Origin: an uncultured Lachnospiraceae bacterium
GTDB lineage: Bacteria > Bacillota > Clostridia > Lachnospirales > Lachnospiraceae
Length of the DNA stretch: 43,222 nt
Assembly (NCBI GenBank): GCA_902788035.1
Contig: CADAIL010000043.1
Location: 1-43,222, forward strand
Direction: 5' to 3'
The notes below the pieces were generated by a model. The model had not been told where the DNA came from. It ran no database searches and was given only the letters and a program-made list of their open reading frames with translations. The stretch's first letter is position 1; each line of letters opens with the position of its first letter. The position numbers were made by a program, and so were the translations under genes. This document shows, one piece after another, positions 1 through 8,151 of the stretch.

Positions 1-4
1 CGCA

Positions 5-26
5 GGCAGTCATTCTGCGGACTGCC
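5..26. repeat. GGCAGTC/GACTGCC hairpin at window edge
   Basis: GGCAGTC, an 8-nt loop and GACTGCC form a 7-bp hairpin. The same complementary pair recurs in the roughly 400-bp intergenic element at 12121 and 40657, so this may be the end of another copy cut by the window boundary. Too little is present to be sure. Confidence 0.35.
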
Positions 27-63
27 TTCTGTGTGGTGACGGAAGACCGATCGGTATCCGGAG

Positions 64-174
64 CTAAGCGGATGGCGTATCCGCAGGTGCGTTAGTCCGA
101 CCGCCTAAAGCGGCCCTGCGGCGGGAGCCGCATATGGAAGCACGTGGATTTATCCATGTGAGCTTCACTAACAT
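64..174 (-). CDS. small ORF of 36 aa, unknown function
   Basis: The ATG at 174 is preceded by AAAAGGAG with about 8 nt spacing, a strong ribosome binding site that makes the ORF credible. The product is basic and rich in Arg, Ala and Gly (MLVKLTWINPRAS at the start, one Cys) with no signal peptide or membrane segment that I can see. It lies downstream of the XRE-type gene on the same strand, but a probable terminator at 227-260 separates them. I do not recognise it. The region could instead be a structured RNA whose start happens to resemble an RBS. Confidence 0.35.
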   Translation of the reverse strand: MLVKLTWINPRASICGSRRRAALGGRTNAPADTPSA

Positions 175-226
175 AGTCGTGTCTCCTTTTAACAATTTGC
201 GCCGGTCACGGCAAAACAAAGAACGC

Positions 227-260
227 AGGGATTTGGCCGGAACATTGACCGGAAATCCCT
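227..260 (-). terminator. probable terminator of the rtcB-XRE unit
   Basis: AGGGATTT and AAATCCCT pair around an inner CCGG/CCGG stem, just past the stop codon of the XRE gene. On the minus strand the stem is followed by a T-rich stretch rather than a clean T-run, so termination may be partial. Confidence 0.45.
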
Positions 261-294
261 ACGTATAAGAATGTAACATAATTAGATTGTGAAG

Positions 295-540
295 TCACGC
301 GTCAAAAGAACCGTCCCCGACGACCAGGATGTCGTCGATCTTCACACCGAACACGGACGCAAGGATGACCATGTTGTCGATGGTCGGCATGGATGCCCCA
401 TGCTGCCACTTGTAAATAGCCTGCGGGGTCCCGAACCCGAAGACATCCTGCAGATCTCTCACGGAGAAACCGGCTGCCTTGCGCATTGCCTCAATGTTCC
501 TACCGGTCGCTGCCATATCAATAGTCGGCATTACACACAT
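295..540 (-). CDS. small XRE-family helix-turn-helix protein (81 aa)
   Basis: A single-domain DNA-binding protein. An HTH_3-like fold covers about residues 13-70: GRNIEAMRKAAGFSVRDLQ (helices 1-2), then FGTPQAIYKWQHG (recognition helix) and PTIDNMVILASVFGVKIDDIL (helices 4-5), the classical XRE spacing. The start at 540 follows GGAAGGAAAAA. It lies 39 bp downstream of rtcB on the same strand, so the two are probably cotranscribed and it may be an autoregulator or a regulator of RNA repair. No effector domain is present. The fold assignment is firm; the target is inferred. Confidence 0.85.
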   Translation of the reverse strand: MCVMPTIDMAATGRNIEAMRKAAGFSVRDLQDVFGFGTPQAIYKWQHGASMPTIDNMVILASVFGVKIDDILVVGDGSFDA

Positions 541-579
541 TTTTTCCTTCCTTTCCGGCCATCCGGCCGGCCGGGAAGG

Positions 580-1788
580 TCAGTCGGATGCCTTAAAATT
601 GTAAATCGGTTTCATTACTTCAATAATGTCTACAGAATCACGGATCACGTCGATGATGTCATCGAGTGACTTGTAAGCCATCGGTGCCTCGTCGAGTGTT
701 GTCGCATTCACAGATGTGGTGTAGACGCCCTCCATCTCCTTCATGTACTCCTCAAGGCTCAGGCTGTTCTTTGCGTTGGTCCTGGACATGATCCGGCCTG
801 CCCCGTGGGGTGCGGAGTAGTTCCACTCCGGGTTGCCCTTGCCGACAGCCAGTATGCTTCCGTCCCTCATATTGATCGGAATCAGGACCTTCTCCCCGGC
901 GTGGGCGGCTATTGCGCCCTTGCGGAGGATCATCTCATCCGTATCAATATAGTTGTGGATCGTGTGGAAAGCGTCGCAGCCCTTCATGCCGGTTCGCTCG
1001 AGCAGGATCTCGGCCATCTTCTCCCGATTCCTGCGTGCAAATCTCTGGCATATCTCCACATCATGTAAATAGTCATCCAGATACCTGCCGGTTAAGTAGC
1101 ACAGATCGTCCGGTATGCCGGATCCGCTCTCAACCATCTCAAAATGGAGCGCCTTAAGTGCCTTCTGGATTTCCTTCTTCCGCCCTTGCTCCTTGTATGT
1201 GCGAATGAGCTCATCTCTCTTTGTCAGGTACTCGTCATACCCCTTGTCCAGCTTTACAGCCAGTTTCTGGTAGAATTCCGCCACCTGCTTTCCGAGGTTG
1301 CGGCTTCCGGAGTGAATTACCAGATACTTTGTCCCATCCCCAGTCTCGTCGATCTCGATGAAATGGTTGCCGCCGCCCAGAGTTCCCAGGCTTCGCTCGA
1401 GCCTCTTTGTGTCCTTCAGTTCTCTGTAGCAGCGAAGTTCCTCAAGGTCAAACCGCTCGCTGCGGCCCTCCCATACATTCTTGCCGGACGGGATATAGTG
1501 TGCGGCCTCGTCCACCTTCTCAAAATCGATTTCATTTCTACCGAGATTGACCGTGTACATCCCGCAGCCGATATCCACTCCGACCACATTCGGGACTGCC
1601 TTATCGATAATTGTCATCGTTGTCCCAATTGTGCACCCCGCTCCGGCGTGCACGTCCGGCATGATCCTGATGCGGGAACCCTCCGTCATCGGGTAGTCGC
1701 ACATCCTGCGGATCTGCTCTATTGCCTCCTCCTCTACGACCTTCGCGTAGCAGATGGCTGTGTTAATTTTTCCCTTTATCTCAAACAT
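580..1788 (-). CDS. rtcB: RNA-splicing ligase RtcB
   Basis: RtcB is a Mn2+/GTP-dependent RNA ligase that joins 2',3'-cyclic-phosphate (or 3'-phosphate) ends to 5'-OH ends in cytosolic RNA repair. Diagnostic motifs are present in order: the metal-binding GVDIGCGM (D72, C75), GTLGGGNHFIE (H142), IHSGSRNLG (H159), and YSAPHGAGR with the guanylylated histidine at about H328. The length, 402 aa, fits the shorter bacterial RtcB2-like proteins. The start at 1788 has GAGGAC about 8 nt upstream. It is followed by an XRE gene instead of the RtcA/RtcR partners known in E. coli, and no archease is seen here. Possible roles are repair of toxin-cleaved tRNA or rRNA; that is inference. Confidence 0.95.
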   Translation of the reverse strand: MFEIKGKINTAICYAKVVEEEAIEQIRRMCDYPMTEGSRIRIMPDVHAGAGCTIGTTMTIIDKAVPNVVGVDIGCGMYTVNLGRNEIDFEKVDEAAHYIPSGKNVWEGRSERFDLEELRCYRELKDTKRLERSLGTLGGGNHFIEIDETGDGTKYLVIHSGSRNLGKQVAEFYQKLAVKLDKGYDEYLTKRDELIRTYKEQGRKKEIQKALKALHFEMVESGSGIPDDLCYLTGRYLDDYLHDVEICQRFARRNREKMAEILLERTGMKGCDAFHTIHNYIDTDEMILRKGAIAAHAGEKVLIPINMRDGSILAVGKGNPEWNYSAPHGAGRIMSRTNAKNSLSLEEYMKEMEGVYTTSVNATTLDEAPMAYKSLDDIIDVIRDSVDIIEVMKPIYNFKASD

Positions 1789-1890
1789 TTCTTTGTCCTC
1801 GTTCTTTAGATTGGTATCGAAATTTCTGTTTTTGCAAATATCGGCACGCGTGAATACGTGAGCATCCGACCGGCATTTGCCTGCTGTAAT

Positions 1891-1931
1891 TGATCCGGAT
1901 CCTGCGCCGTGTCCCGCAAGCGAGACTTGAA
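1891..1931 (+). repeat. 41-bp palindromic repeat, family D copy 1
   Basis: This copy aligns over 41 bp with copies at 24006-24046 (opposite strand) and 30088-30128. The common plan is TGAYCCGRATCCYGCGCC-like sequence followed by an imperfect palindrome ending AGCGAGACTTGAA. This is the most diverged copy (about 7 differences) and its palindrome is weakened. It sits between the start of rtcB and the terminator of the 47-aa ORF. Confidence 0.6.
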
Positions 1932-1932
1932 T

Positions 1933-1969
1933 AAAAAACCGCCTGCCCGGTTCATCCGAGGCAGGCGGT
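1933..1969 (-). terminator. rho-independent terminator of the 47-aa ORF
   Basis: CCGCCTGCC and GGCAGGCGG form a perfect 9-bp stem. On the minus strand it is followed by a run of six T. It closes the short transcription unit that starts at the promoter 2282-2310 and separates it from rtcB. Confidence 0.8.
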
Positions 1970-2014
1970 GCGATTATATCAGCTTATTTGGTCCGGAATC
2001 TTCTTTCCCTGAAG

Positions 2015-2158
2015 TCAGGATCCGAGTCCAATAACGCGATATTTTCGTCCATAAGTACCTTCAAATGAACACGAAAAAGTATAGCCCTGGCCATCATATT
2101 TAGGCAGTGCGAGCGCTGATTCACTATTAAGATTAAAGAGTTTGTTTATCGCTGTCAT
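2015..2158 (-). CDS. small ORF of 47 aa, unknown function
   Basis: The ORF has an ATG at 2158, an AAAGGA-type ribosome binding site, a good promoter upstream (2282-2310) and a strong terminator downstream (1933-1969), so it forms a complete monocistronic unit. The product begins MTAINKLFNLNSESAL and ends with a Gly/Tyr-rich segment (GTYGRKYRVIGLGS) containing one Cys. It has no transmembrane segment and no Gly-Gly leader. I do not recognise it; a secreted or modified peptide, or a leader peptide of a small RNA, are both possible. Confidence 0.45.
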   Translation of the reverse strand: MTAINKLFNLNSESALALPKYDGQGYTFSCSFEGTYGRKYRVIGLGS

Positions 2159-2281
2159 TGAACTTTTTTCCTTTCCCGATTCCGTGCGAACCGTTATTTT
2201 TAATATGAGATTCTTCTTCCGCCCGACCCTGCGGGACGAAATAGTCCGGGCTCCGGGCGAGACCTCTAATTAACTATATAT

Positions 2282-2328
2282 ACTATACCATCTGAAGAAA
2301 TGTTTGTAAATTATACCGGCGGTATAAT
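2282..2328 (-). promoter_or_regulatory. promoter with upstream palindrome for the 47-aa ORF
   Basis: On the minus strand TTTACA (2305-2310), a 17-nt spacer and TATAGT (2282-2287) make a near-consensus vegetative promoter. Abutting the -35 is a palindrome with arms ATTATACC and GGTATAAT (2310-2328), a plausible operator. The predicted transcript has a leader of about 115 nt before the ATG at 2158; within it CGCCCG and CGGGCG flank a GC-rich loop. Confidence 0.6.
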
Positions 2329-2341
2329 TATTCTTATAAGC

Positions 2342-2361
2342 TTCCCGCTTCGCGCGGAAGG
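2342..2361 (-). terminator. possible terminator of the lipoprotein gene
   Basis: CTTCC and GGAAG arms around GC-rich TTCG-containing sequence form an imperfect hairpin about 35 bp past the lipoprotein stop codon. The T-run on the minus strand is weak (TTATAAG), so this is tentative. Confidence 0.35.
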
Positions 2362-2397
2362 CTGGGGCGTTCCTGCATTTAATCTGGAGATAAGGTT

Positions 2398-3570
2398 TTA
2401 TTCCGTGATCTCGTAGCCAGAGATGTCGAACAGAGCCTCATCCACCTCATTGTCGATCGCCTTGATCGTGTAGGTGGATCCGCCGATTTCCTGGAGGCCT
2501 TCGATGACAGGTGCGCCCTTCTCGACATAGACCAGCTGACCGTTCTCATCGAAATAGAATGCGCACTCGGCTGTGTATTCGCCGGCCGGGAAGTATTCCA
2601 CGTCGTAGGTGACGCCGTCCTTCTCCCTCGTCTCCTGTGTGCATTCTGACTCATGCGCGTACGTCCAGATATCGCCGTACAGGGTGTCAAGCCTCTCGAT
2701 ATTATCTGCGAAGTAGGTGCTTGACACGGTGGTGGCAATAACACCGGTCTTTTTCTCAGGATCCAGGTTGTAGGCGGTATCATCCCTGAATACGACCACA
2801 CTTGGGCTTTCAAAACCGGCGACCTTGGTGAGTTTGTAGGAATAGAACATGCCGCCTTTGCTGTAAGAGTCGATGCTCTGGGTGGCGTCCATATACTCCG
2901 TGTGCATATCATAGCTCAAATGAATGGCGTCGGCGGCGTCGAGCTGTGACCAGAATGTTCCGAGTTTGGATTCCAGAATGCGGCCTTCCATTGCCGCGCG
3001 GACTTCATCCGCGGTCATCGGTGAGAACATGGAAATATCCGCCTCTTCCTGCGCATAGTAGAGGACCATGCTCTCGTCTCCGTAAAGGTCCATTATCAGA
3101 ATGCCGTCCTCCACTGTGGCGTCGGCACTGCTTTCATCTTCCATCGTTATGGTGCACTTGCTTCCGTCGATCGTCCAGGAGGTTATGGGCATGCTGTCAT
3201 CGTTCATGGTCATATTTCCGGTAGAGTCCGCCGCCAGTGCGAGCATAGACGATGCTTCCATTTCCGCGGCATGGATCAGGTATCCCTCATACTGAATGGC
3301 AAATAGCGTGTATTCGCCTTCGACCGGCAGTTCTGCCTTCTGAGGCTCCACCTCGGCACTGACTTCCGCGACGGATTCTGCCGGGGCAGCGGTGGATTTC
3401 GACTGCTGAGCGGAAGATTCAGCTGTTTCTGTCTTGCCTGCATCGGCAGCTGCGGTGCTTTCAGGCTTTGCTGCCGGCGCGGTGGAGGCCGATTCACCGC
3501 CGCAGGCACATAAGGTAAAGGCCAGTGTCAGAGCGAAAAGCGCAGAGAGTATTTTTCGTGTCTTGTTCAT
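2398..3570 (-). CDS. secreted lipoprotein of unknown function (390 aa)
   Basis: The start is taken at 3570 (MNKTRKILSALFALTLAF), which has GGAGGAGAAGAGATC directly upstream; an in-frame start 11 codons earlier lacks this. A lipoprotein signal peptide ends in the lipobox LCAC, so the mature protein is anchored at about Cys22. A low-complexity Ser/Ala/Glu/Thr linker follows to about residue 75, then a folded region rich in Asp, Glu and Tyr. The C-terminal half (YFPAGEYTAECAFYFDENG, then VYVEKGAP) resembles LolA-like beta-sheet lipoproteins common in Lachnospiraceae, but I cannot name a family with certainty. It is divergent from the hydrogenase gene at 3877. Confidence 0.8.
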   Translation of the reverse strand: MNKTRKILSALFALTLAFTLCACGGESASTAPAAKPESTAAADAGKTETAESSAQQSKSTAAPAESVAEVSAEVEPQKAELPVEGEYTLFAIQYEGYLIHAAEMEASSMLALAADSTGNMTMNDDSMPITSWTIDGSKCTITMEDESSADATVEDGILIMDLYGDESMVLYYAQEEADISMFSPMTADEVRAAMEGRILESKLGTFWSQLDAADAIHLSYDMHTEYMDATQSIDSYSKGGMFYSYKLTKVAGFESPSVVVFRDDTAYNLDPEKKTGVIATTVSSTYFADNIERLDTLYGDIWTYAHESECTQETREKDGVTYDVEYFPAGEYTAECAFYFDENGQLVYVEKGAPVIEGLQEIGGSTYTIKAIDNEVDEALFDISGYEITE

Positions 3571-3787
3571 GATCTCTTCTCCTCCTTGTTTGGTTTTCGG
3601 CAAATGGATGAAGGACGAATTTGCCGAAAAAGACGACTTGGTATCTTTATTATGCCGACAATATATATCTCATATATTTTATTGTACCACATATAGAGGG
3701 CGCTGTCATCATGTCTGCGCCGGATTCGGGAGCTGCCATGCAGACTGTCTGAACTGCTGCGTTTCTTATGAATTACACAGAAAAAGA

Positions 3788-3828
3788 ATTCCCTGCAGGG
3801 AATATATCGGAATGTAATATGATATAAT
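3788..3828 (+). promoter_or_regulatory. operator-like palindrome and -10 upstream of the hydrogenase operon
   Basis: ATTCCCTGCAGGGAAT (3788-3803) is a perfect 16-bp palindrome. It lies about 20 bp upstream of TATAAT (3823-3828), which is the position of the -35 element; no recognisable -35 hexamer is present there. This suggests a regulator-dependent promoter for the sensory hydrogenase and phosphatase genes. The 306-bp interval between the two divergent genes holds nothing else that I can identify. Confidence 0.5.
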
Positions 3829-3876
3829 TTATTGTAAAGTCTTAAACTACAACGCATAAAAAAGGAGTTGCATCAC

Positions 3877-5550
3877 ATGGAGTGTCTGACACTGAAAAAA
3901 TCGAACTGTAAGAACTGCTACAAATGTATCCGCCACTGTCCTGTAAAATCAATTCGGTTCACCGGCAATCAGGCATATATCATCGGTGATGAGTGCATTA
4001 TGTGCGGTCAGTGCTTTGTCGTATGTCCGCAGAACGCAAAGCAGATCACAGATGAGACAGAGAAGGTAAAAGTTTTCCTGCAGAGCGGCGTTCCGGTCGT
4101 AGTGAGTCTTGCGCCGTCATTTATTGCCAATTTCGACGGCGTCGGCATAGAATCGATGCGGGAAGCCTTAAAGCAGCTCGGCTTCTACGATGTGGAGGAG
4201 ACAGCAATCGGCGCGACAATCGTTAAGCGCGAGTATGACCGCATATGCAACGAAGAGGGACGGGACATTATTATCACATCGTGCTGTCACTCCGTGAACC
4301 TTTTGGTCCAGAAGCATTTCCCGAAGCTGATTCCATATCTTGCGGATGTGCTGTCCCCGATGCAGGCCCACTGCAAGGAAATTAAAAAGAGGATTCCGAA
4401 TGCCAAAACGGTTTTCATCGGCCCGTGCGTAGCGAAAAAAGACGAAGCGCAGCGCTATGAGGGGCTCGTCGACGCTGTATTGACATTTGATGAACTCAGC
4501 GCATGGCTGAAGTCAAAGAATATCGTACCGGAGAAGAAGCTCGATCACGACGATAACAGCAAAGCCAGATTCTTCCCCACCACCGGAGGAATTCTGAAGA
4601 CGATGGCGATGGATAACCCGGAATACACCTACATGGCGATTGACGGGACGAAAAACTGCATCATGACCTTAAAAGAAATCGAAGAGGGGAATGTCCACCA
4701 CGCCTTTATAGAAATGTCTGCATGTATCGGAAGCTGTATCGGCGGTCCTGTCATGGAGAAATTCCATGCGGCGCCGGTCAAGGATTACGCCGCTGTCGCG
4801 AGGTATGCCGGTAAGAATGATTTCATCGTTGAGCAGCCCGACAGAACGGAGACTGTTAAAGACTTTAATGTAATTGAGCATCAGAGCAGAATGCCGAGCG
4901 AGTACGATATTCGCGAGACACTGAAACAGATGGGCAAGATGAAGCCGGAAGATGAGCTCAACTGCGGGACCTGCGGTTATGACACATGCCGGGAGAAAGC
5001 CATCGCTATTCTGCAGGGCAAGGCGGATATCTCCATGTGCCTGCCGTTCCTGAAGGAAAAAGCCGAGAATTTCTCAGATACAATTACACGAAATTCGCCC
5101 AACGGTATTCTCGTCCTGAATGACAGTCTGGAAGTCCAGCAGGTGAACCGCGCGGCGCTCAAGATTTTGAATCTTCGGTCTGCAAATGATATCCTCGGCG
5201 ATCTGGTCGTCCGCGTCCTGGATCCGGGCGATTTCCTTAAGATATTAGGCACCGGCGGAAGCATCCATGACAAGCGGGAGTATCTGGCGGAGTACAGAAA
5301 ATATGTGGAAAAGACAATCATCTATGACAGAGAATACAACAGTCTTTTCTGCCTGCTCAGAGACGTTACCGAGGAGGAGAACGAGAAGGAAAAGAGAGAG
5401 GATATCAGCCGCCAGACGATGGAGATCGCGGACAAAGTGGTAGATAAACAGATGCGGATCGTTCAGGAGATCGCCTCACTTCTTGGAGAGACTGCCGCCG
5501 AGACGAAAATTGCGCTGACAAAACTGAAGGAGTCGATCAAAGATGAATGA
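3877..5550 (+). CDS. hydS: sensory-type [FeFe]-hydrogenase with PAS domain
   Basis: The ATG at 3877 is preferred over the in-frame TTG at 3868 because AAAGGAG at 3861-3867 is well spaced only for the ATG. Domains of the 557-aa product: two [4Fe-4S] ferredoxin motifs (C11-14-17-21 and C40-43-46-50), an [FeFe]-hydrogenase H-cluster domain with modified signatures TSCCHS (C136/137), GPCVAKKDE (C184) and EMSACIGSCIGGP (C283, C287), a four-Cys FeS domain (C363, C366, C371, C388), a PAS domain at about 400-500 and a C-terminal helical tail. Catalytic hydrogenases usually have TSCCPGW and ACPGGC, so this belongs with the sensory groups (C/D). It overlaps the phosphatase gene by 8 bp. A role in sensing H2 or redox state is inferred from the PAS domain and the neighbour. 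Confidence 0.9.
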   Translation: MECLTLKKSNCKNCYKCIRHCPVKSIRFTGNQAYIIGDECIMCGQCFVVCPQNAKQITDETEKVKVFLQSGVPVVVSLAPSFIANFDGVGIESMREALKQLGFYDVEETAIGATIVKREYDRICNEEGRDIIITSCCHSVNLLVQKHFPKLIPYLADVLSPMQAHCKEIKKRIPNAKTVFIGPCVAKKDEAQRYEGLVDAVLTFDELSAWLKSKNIVPEKKLDHDDNSKARFFPTTGGILKTMAMDNPEYTYMAIDGTKNCIMTLKEIEEGNVHHAFIEMSACIGSCIGGPVMEKFHAAPVKDYAAVARYAGKNDFIVEQPDRTETVKDFNVIEHQSRMPSEYDIRETLKQMGKMKPEDELNCGTCGYDTCREKAIAILQGKADISMCLPFLKEKAENFSDTITRNSPNGILVLNDSLEVQQVNRAALKILNLRSANDILGDLVVRVLDPGDFLKILGTGGSIHDKREYLAEYRKYVEKTIIYDREYNSLFCLLRDVTEEENEKEKREDISRQTMEIADKVVDKQMRIVQEIASLLGETAAETKIALTKLKESIKDE

Positions 5551-6718
5551 TTTATGCATGGATATAGGATGGAAGAGTATCAACCATGAAGGCGAACAGC
5601 TCTGCGGAGATCACGTCGACGTGGCATTGCAGGATGAGAACTCCACAGTCATCGTTCTCGCGGACGGCATGGGGAGCGGGGTCAAGGCGAGTATCCTTTC
5701 GACGCTCACATCGAAAATCATTTCCACAATGATGGCCGAGGGACTTAAAATCGAAGACTGTGTTTCGACGATCGCGGCGACGCTGCCGATCTGTTCGGTC
5801 CGGAAAGTTGCCTATTCCACGTTCACGATTCTCCATATCATTGAAAATGAAAGGGTGGAAGTCATCGAGTATGGCAATCCGGATCTGATTTTCCTCCGTG
5901 ATGACGAAATATATGAGTATCCGAAACAGGAACTCTATATTGAGGGAAAGATGATTTATAAATCCGTCATACGCCTTCATGAAAATGACATTATGGTCGC
6001 CATGAGCGACGGATGTCCTCATGCGGGAGCCGGTCTTGAGTACAACGCCAACTGGGAATGGAAAGACATCGCCAATTACGTCAGGAACATTTCCGCGGCA
6101 GGCTATTCAGCCAAGAACCTTGCGACCATGCTGGTTGACGAGTGTGACAGGGAGTACGCTTACCGGCCGACCGACGACGCGACAGCCTGTGTCGTCAAAG
6201 TGCGCAGGCGCGAGCCCGTGAATGTCCTTTTCGGCCCGCCGAGGAACAGGGACGACAGCAACCGCATGATGGCGCTGTATTTTTCGAAAGAGGGCAAGCA
6301 TATCATCTGCGGTGGCACAACGGCTTCCATCGCCGCAAAATTCCTGCGCAAGGAACTCAGGGTCAGTATGGACTACGATACGGACAGCGATATTCCGCCG
6401 ATCTCTGAGATCGACGGTGTCGATCTGGTGACCGAGGGTGTCATCACAATGAACAGGGTCGTGGAATACGCGAAGGACTCGCTTGATAAGAACGAGCTGT
6501 ACGAAAAGTGGGGCTTTATGCATGACGGAGCGTCGCTGATTTGCCGCATGCTGTTCGAGGAAGCGACGGACGTCAATTTCTATGTCGGAAGAGCAGTCAA
6601 TCCTGCCCATCAGAATCCGGACCTGCCCATCAACTTCAATATTAAGATGAACCTTGTGAAGGACCTGGCAGAGTGCCTGGAGAAAATGGGAAAACGTGTC
6701 AGGGTGAGTTATTTCTGA
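5543..6718 (+). CDS. SpoIIE/PP2C-type serine/threonine phosphatase
   Basis: The 391-aa cytosolic protein has all PP2C metal-binding motifs: VIVLADGMGSG (D41-G42), VAMSDGCPHAG and RPTDDATACVV, plus the VEYGNPDL segment typical of SpoIIE-like phosphatases. The catalytic domain spans about residues 1-225; the C-terminal 165 residues are of unknown fold. The start overlaps the hydrogenase stop codon region by 8 bp, indicating translational coupling and a fixed stoichiometry. Phosphatases linked to sensory hydrogenases have been reported in Clostridia, so the likely task is dephosphorylation of a regulator in response to the hydrogenase-PAS signal. No substrate (for example an anti-sigma antagonist) is encoded next to it. 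Confidence 0.92.
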   Translation: MNDLCMDIGWKSINHEGEQLCGDHVDVALQDENSTVIVLADGMGSGVKASILSTLTSKIISTMMAEGLKIEDCVSTIAATLPICSVRKVAYSTFTILHIIENERVEVIEYGNPDLIFLRDDEIYEYPKQELYIEGKMIYKSVIRLHENDIMVAMSDGCPHAGAGLEYNANWEWKDIANYVRNISAAGYSAKNLATMLVDECDREYAYRPTDDATACVVKVRRREPVNVLFGPPRNRDDSNRMMALYFSKEGKHIICGGTTASIAAKFLRKELRVSMDYDTDSDIPPISEIDGVDLVTEGVITMNRVVEYAKDSLDKNELYEKWGFMHDGASLICRMLFEEATDVNFYVGRAVNPAHQNPDLPINFNIKMNLVKDLAECLEKMGKRVRVSYF

Positions 6719-6743
6719 GATTTTACGCATTTGCAACCCGCAA

Positions 6744-6772
6744 TTGACAAATTGTAAAGCCCGCTTTATAGA
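6744..6772 (+). promoter_or_regulatory. promoter of the membrane-bound XRE gene
   Basis: TTGACA (6744-6749), a 17-nt spacer and TATAGA (6767-6772) form a strong vegetative promoter. It lies 26 bp after the phosphatase stop codon, so the following gene is an independent unit. Confidence 0.75.
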
Positions 6773-6845
6773 CTGAAGCCCTCCGCGCAGGTATGATTTC
6801 ACTATCAGCACAGAGCAATTACCTGTGCGGAACGGAGGAGACATT

Positions 6846-7871
6846 ATGATACTCGCAGAGAAAATCGTATTACTTAGAAAAATGAAGGGGATGTCTCAGG
6901 AAGATCTGGCGGAGCAGCTGGGAGTCAGCAGACAGTCGATTTCCAAGTGGGAGGGGGCCCAGACAGTTCCGGATCTCAAGAGGATCCTCAGTATGGCGGA
7001 GCTTTTCGGCGTCAGTACAGATACCCTTCTAAGGGACGATATGGATCTGGAAGAACAGCTTCCGGCCATACCGGTGACAGAGGAGACAGCAGCTGCGGCG
7101 ACCGGCTATGCCGCGCAGGAGGTGCCGGTCCTTCGGCAGATTTCTATAGAGGAGGCAAATGAATACCTGCGCATGAAGAACAAATCCGCCGGGTGGATCG
7201 CTATCGGCGTCATGCTCTGCATCCTCTCGCCGATTGTCCTGATGCAGCTCTCGGCAGCCCAGGAAGTCGGATACATTGCACTTACAGAGAACCAGGCGGC
7301 CGGTATCGGTCTCGTCATTCTCATGATGATGATCGGATGCGCCGTGGGCGTGTTCGTATATTACGGGATGAAGATGAAGCCCTACGAATATGTTCAGACA
7401 GAGCCAATCGAGACAGCTTACGGCGTGAGCGGAATGGTCACGGAGCGCATTGAAAAATTCAATACTGCTCATACTCGCGACATGATCATCGGTATTCTGC
7501 TCTGTGTAATGTCCTGCATTCCGATTTTTGTCGCACTCATTATAACTGAGGACGATTACGCTCTGGTGACGGCGGTCTGTGTTCTGCTCGTCCTGGTCGC
7601 AATCGGCGTCATGCTGATCGTCCGGACCAACATTATTATGGACGCCATGAAAGCGCTGCTCGAGGAGGGAGAGTTCTCCCGCGCAAGAAAGGAGGAGAGC
7701 CGCCGCAACGAGGCCATCATGGGGGTTTACTGGTCGGCCTGGACGGTCATTTACCTGGCAGTCAGCTTTCTCACAAAGCGCTGGGATATGACCTGGATCA
7801 TCTGGCCGGTAGCCGGCGTGGGCTGCGGACTTCTGGCAGCGATTCTGAGGGTGGCAAGATCGAAGGAGTGA
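6846..7871 (+). CDS. XRE-family regulator with C-terminal membrane domain
   Basis: The start is the ATG at 6846 (MILAEKIVLLRKMKG), 5 nt after GGAGGAG. Residues 4-60 form an XRE helix-turn-helix (SQEDLAEQLGVSRQSISKWE). A linker follows, and from about residue 110 there are two pairs of hydrophobic segments (GWIAIGVMLCILSPIVLM; GIGLVILMMMIGCAVGVFVYYG; IIGILLCVMSCIPIFVALII; TAVCVLLVLVAIGVMLIV) and a further C-terminal pair. HTH proteins with this build are common in Firmicutes and are often self-regulated or respond to envelope stress. The promoter is its own. No target is indicated by the neighbours. Confidence 0.88.
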   Translation: MILAEKIVLLRKMKGMSQEDLAEQLGVSRQSISKWEGAQTVPDLKRILSMAELFGVSTDTLLRDDMDLEEQLPAIPVTEETAAAATGYAAQEVPVLRQISIEEANEYLRMKNKSAGWIAIGVMLCILSPIVLMQLSAAQEVGYIALTENQAAGIGLVILMMMIGCAVGVFVYYGMKMKPYEYVQTEPIETAYGVSGMVTERIEKFNTAHTRDMIIGILLCVMSCIPIFVALIITEDDYALVTAVCVLLVLVAIGVMLIVRTNIIMDAMKALLEEGEFSRARKEESRRNEAIMGVYWSAWTVIYLAVSFLTKRWDMTWIIWPVAGVGCGLLAAILRVARSKE

Positions 7872-7968
7872 TGAAGCATTGGTCCGGCAAGGGACCAGAG
7901 AGGTTCACTGAGCCGGAGGAGCAGGAGAAGTCCGACTGAGACGTGGGCAAGACATAAATTACAGGATA

Positions 7969-8010
7969 CACCGGGAAGCAGATTTATACGGATGCTTCCC
8001 GGTGTTTTTT
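7969..8010 (+). terminator. rho-independent terminator
   Basis: CACCGGGAAGCA and TGCTTCCCGGTG form a perfect 12-bp stem with a 12-nt loop, followed by six T. It ends the membrane-XRE transcript. Confidence 0.92.
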
Positions 8011-8081
8011 GATATTGCCCCGGATATTGTGCTGTGCCCCATAAATGCGAAGCTTATCTTTGCGTTTTTCCTGCATTGGGA

Positions 8082-8110
8082 TTGACATGCGAAGATTACG
8101 TGCATATAAT
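8082..8110 (+). promoter_or_regulatory. consensus promoter upstream of dinB
   Basis: TTGACA (8082-8087), exactly 17 nt, then TATAAT (8105-8110): a perfect vegetative promoter. A 13-bp palindrome GAAGATATTCTTC (8120-8132) sits at the expected transcription start and could be an operator. No canonical LexA box (CGAAC-N4-GTTYG) is present, so SOS control is not supported here. The transcript would have a structured leader of about 200 nt. Confidence 0.75.
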
Positions 8111-8151
8111 ACAGATAGAGAAGATATTCTTCGCTATAATAAGATAATCTT

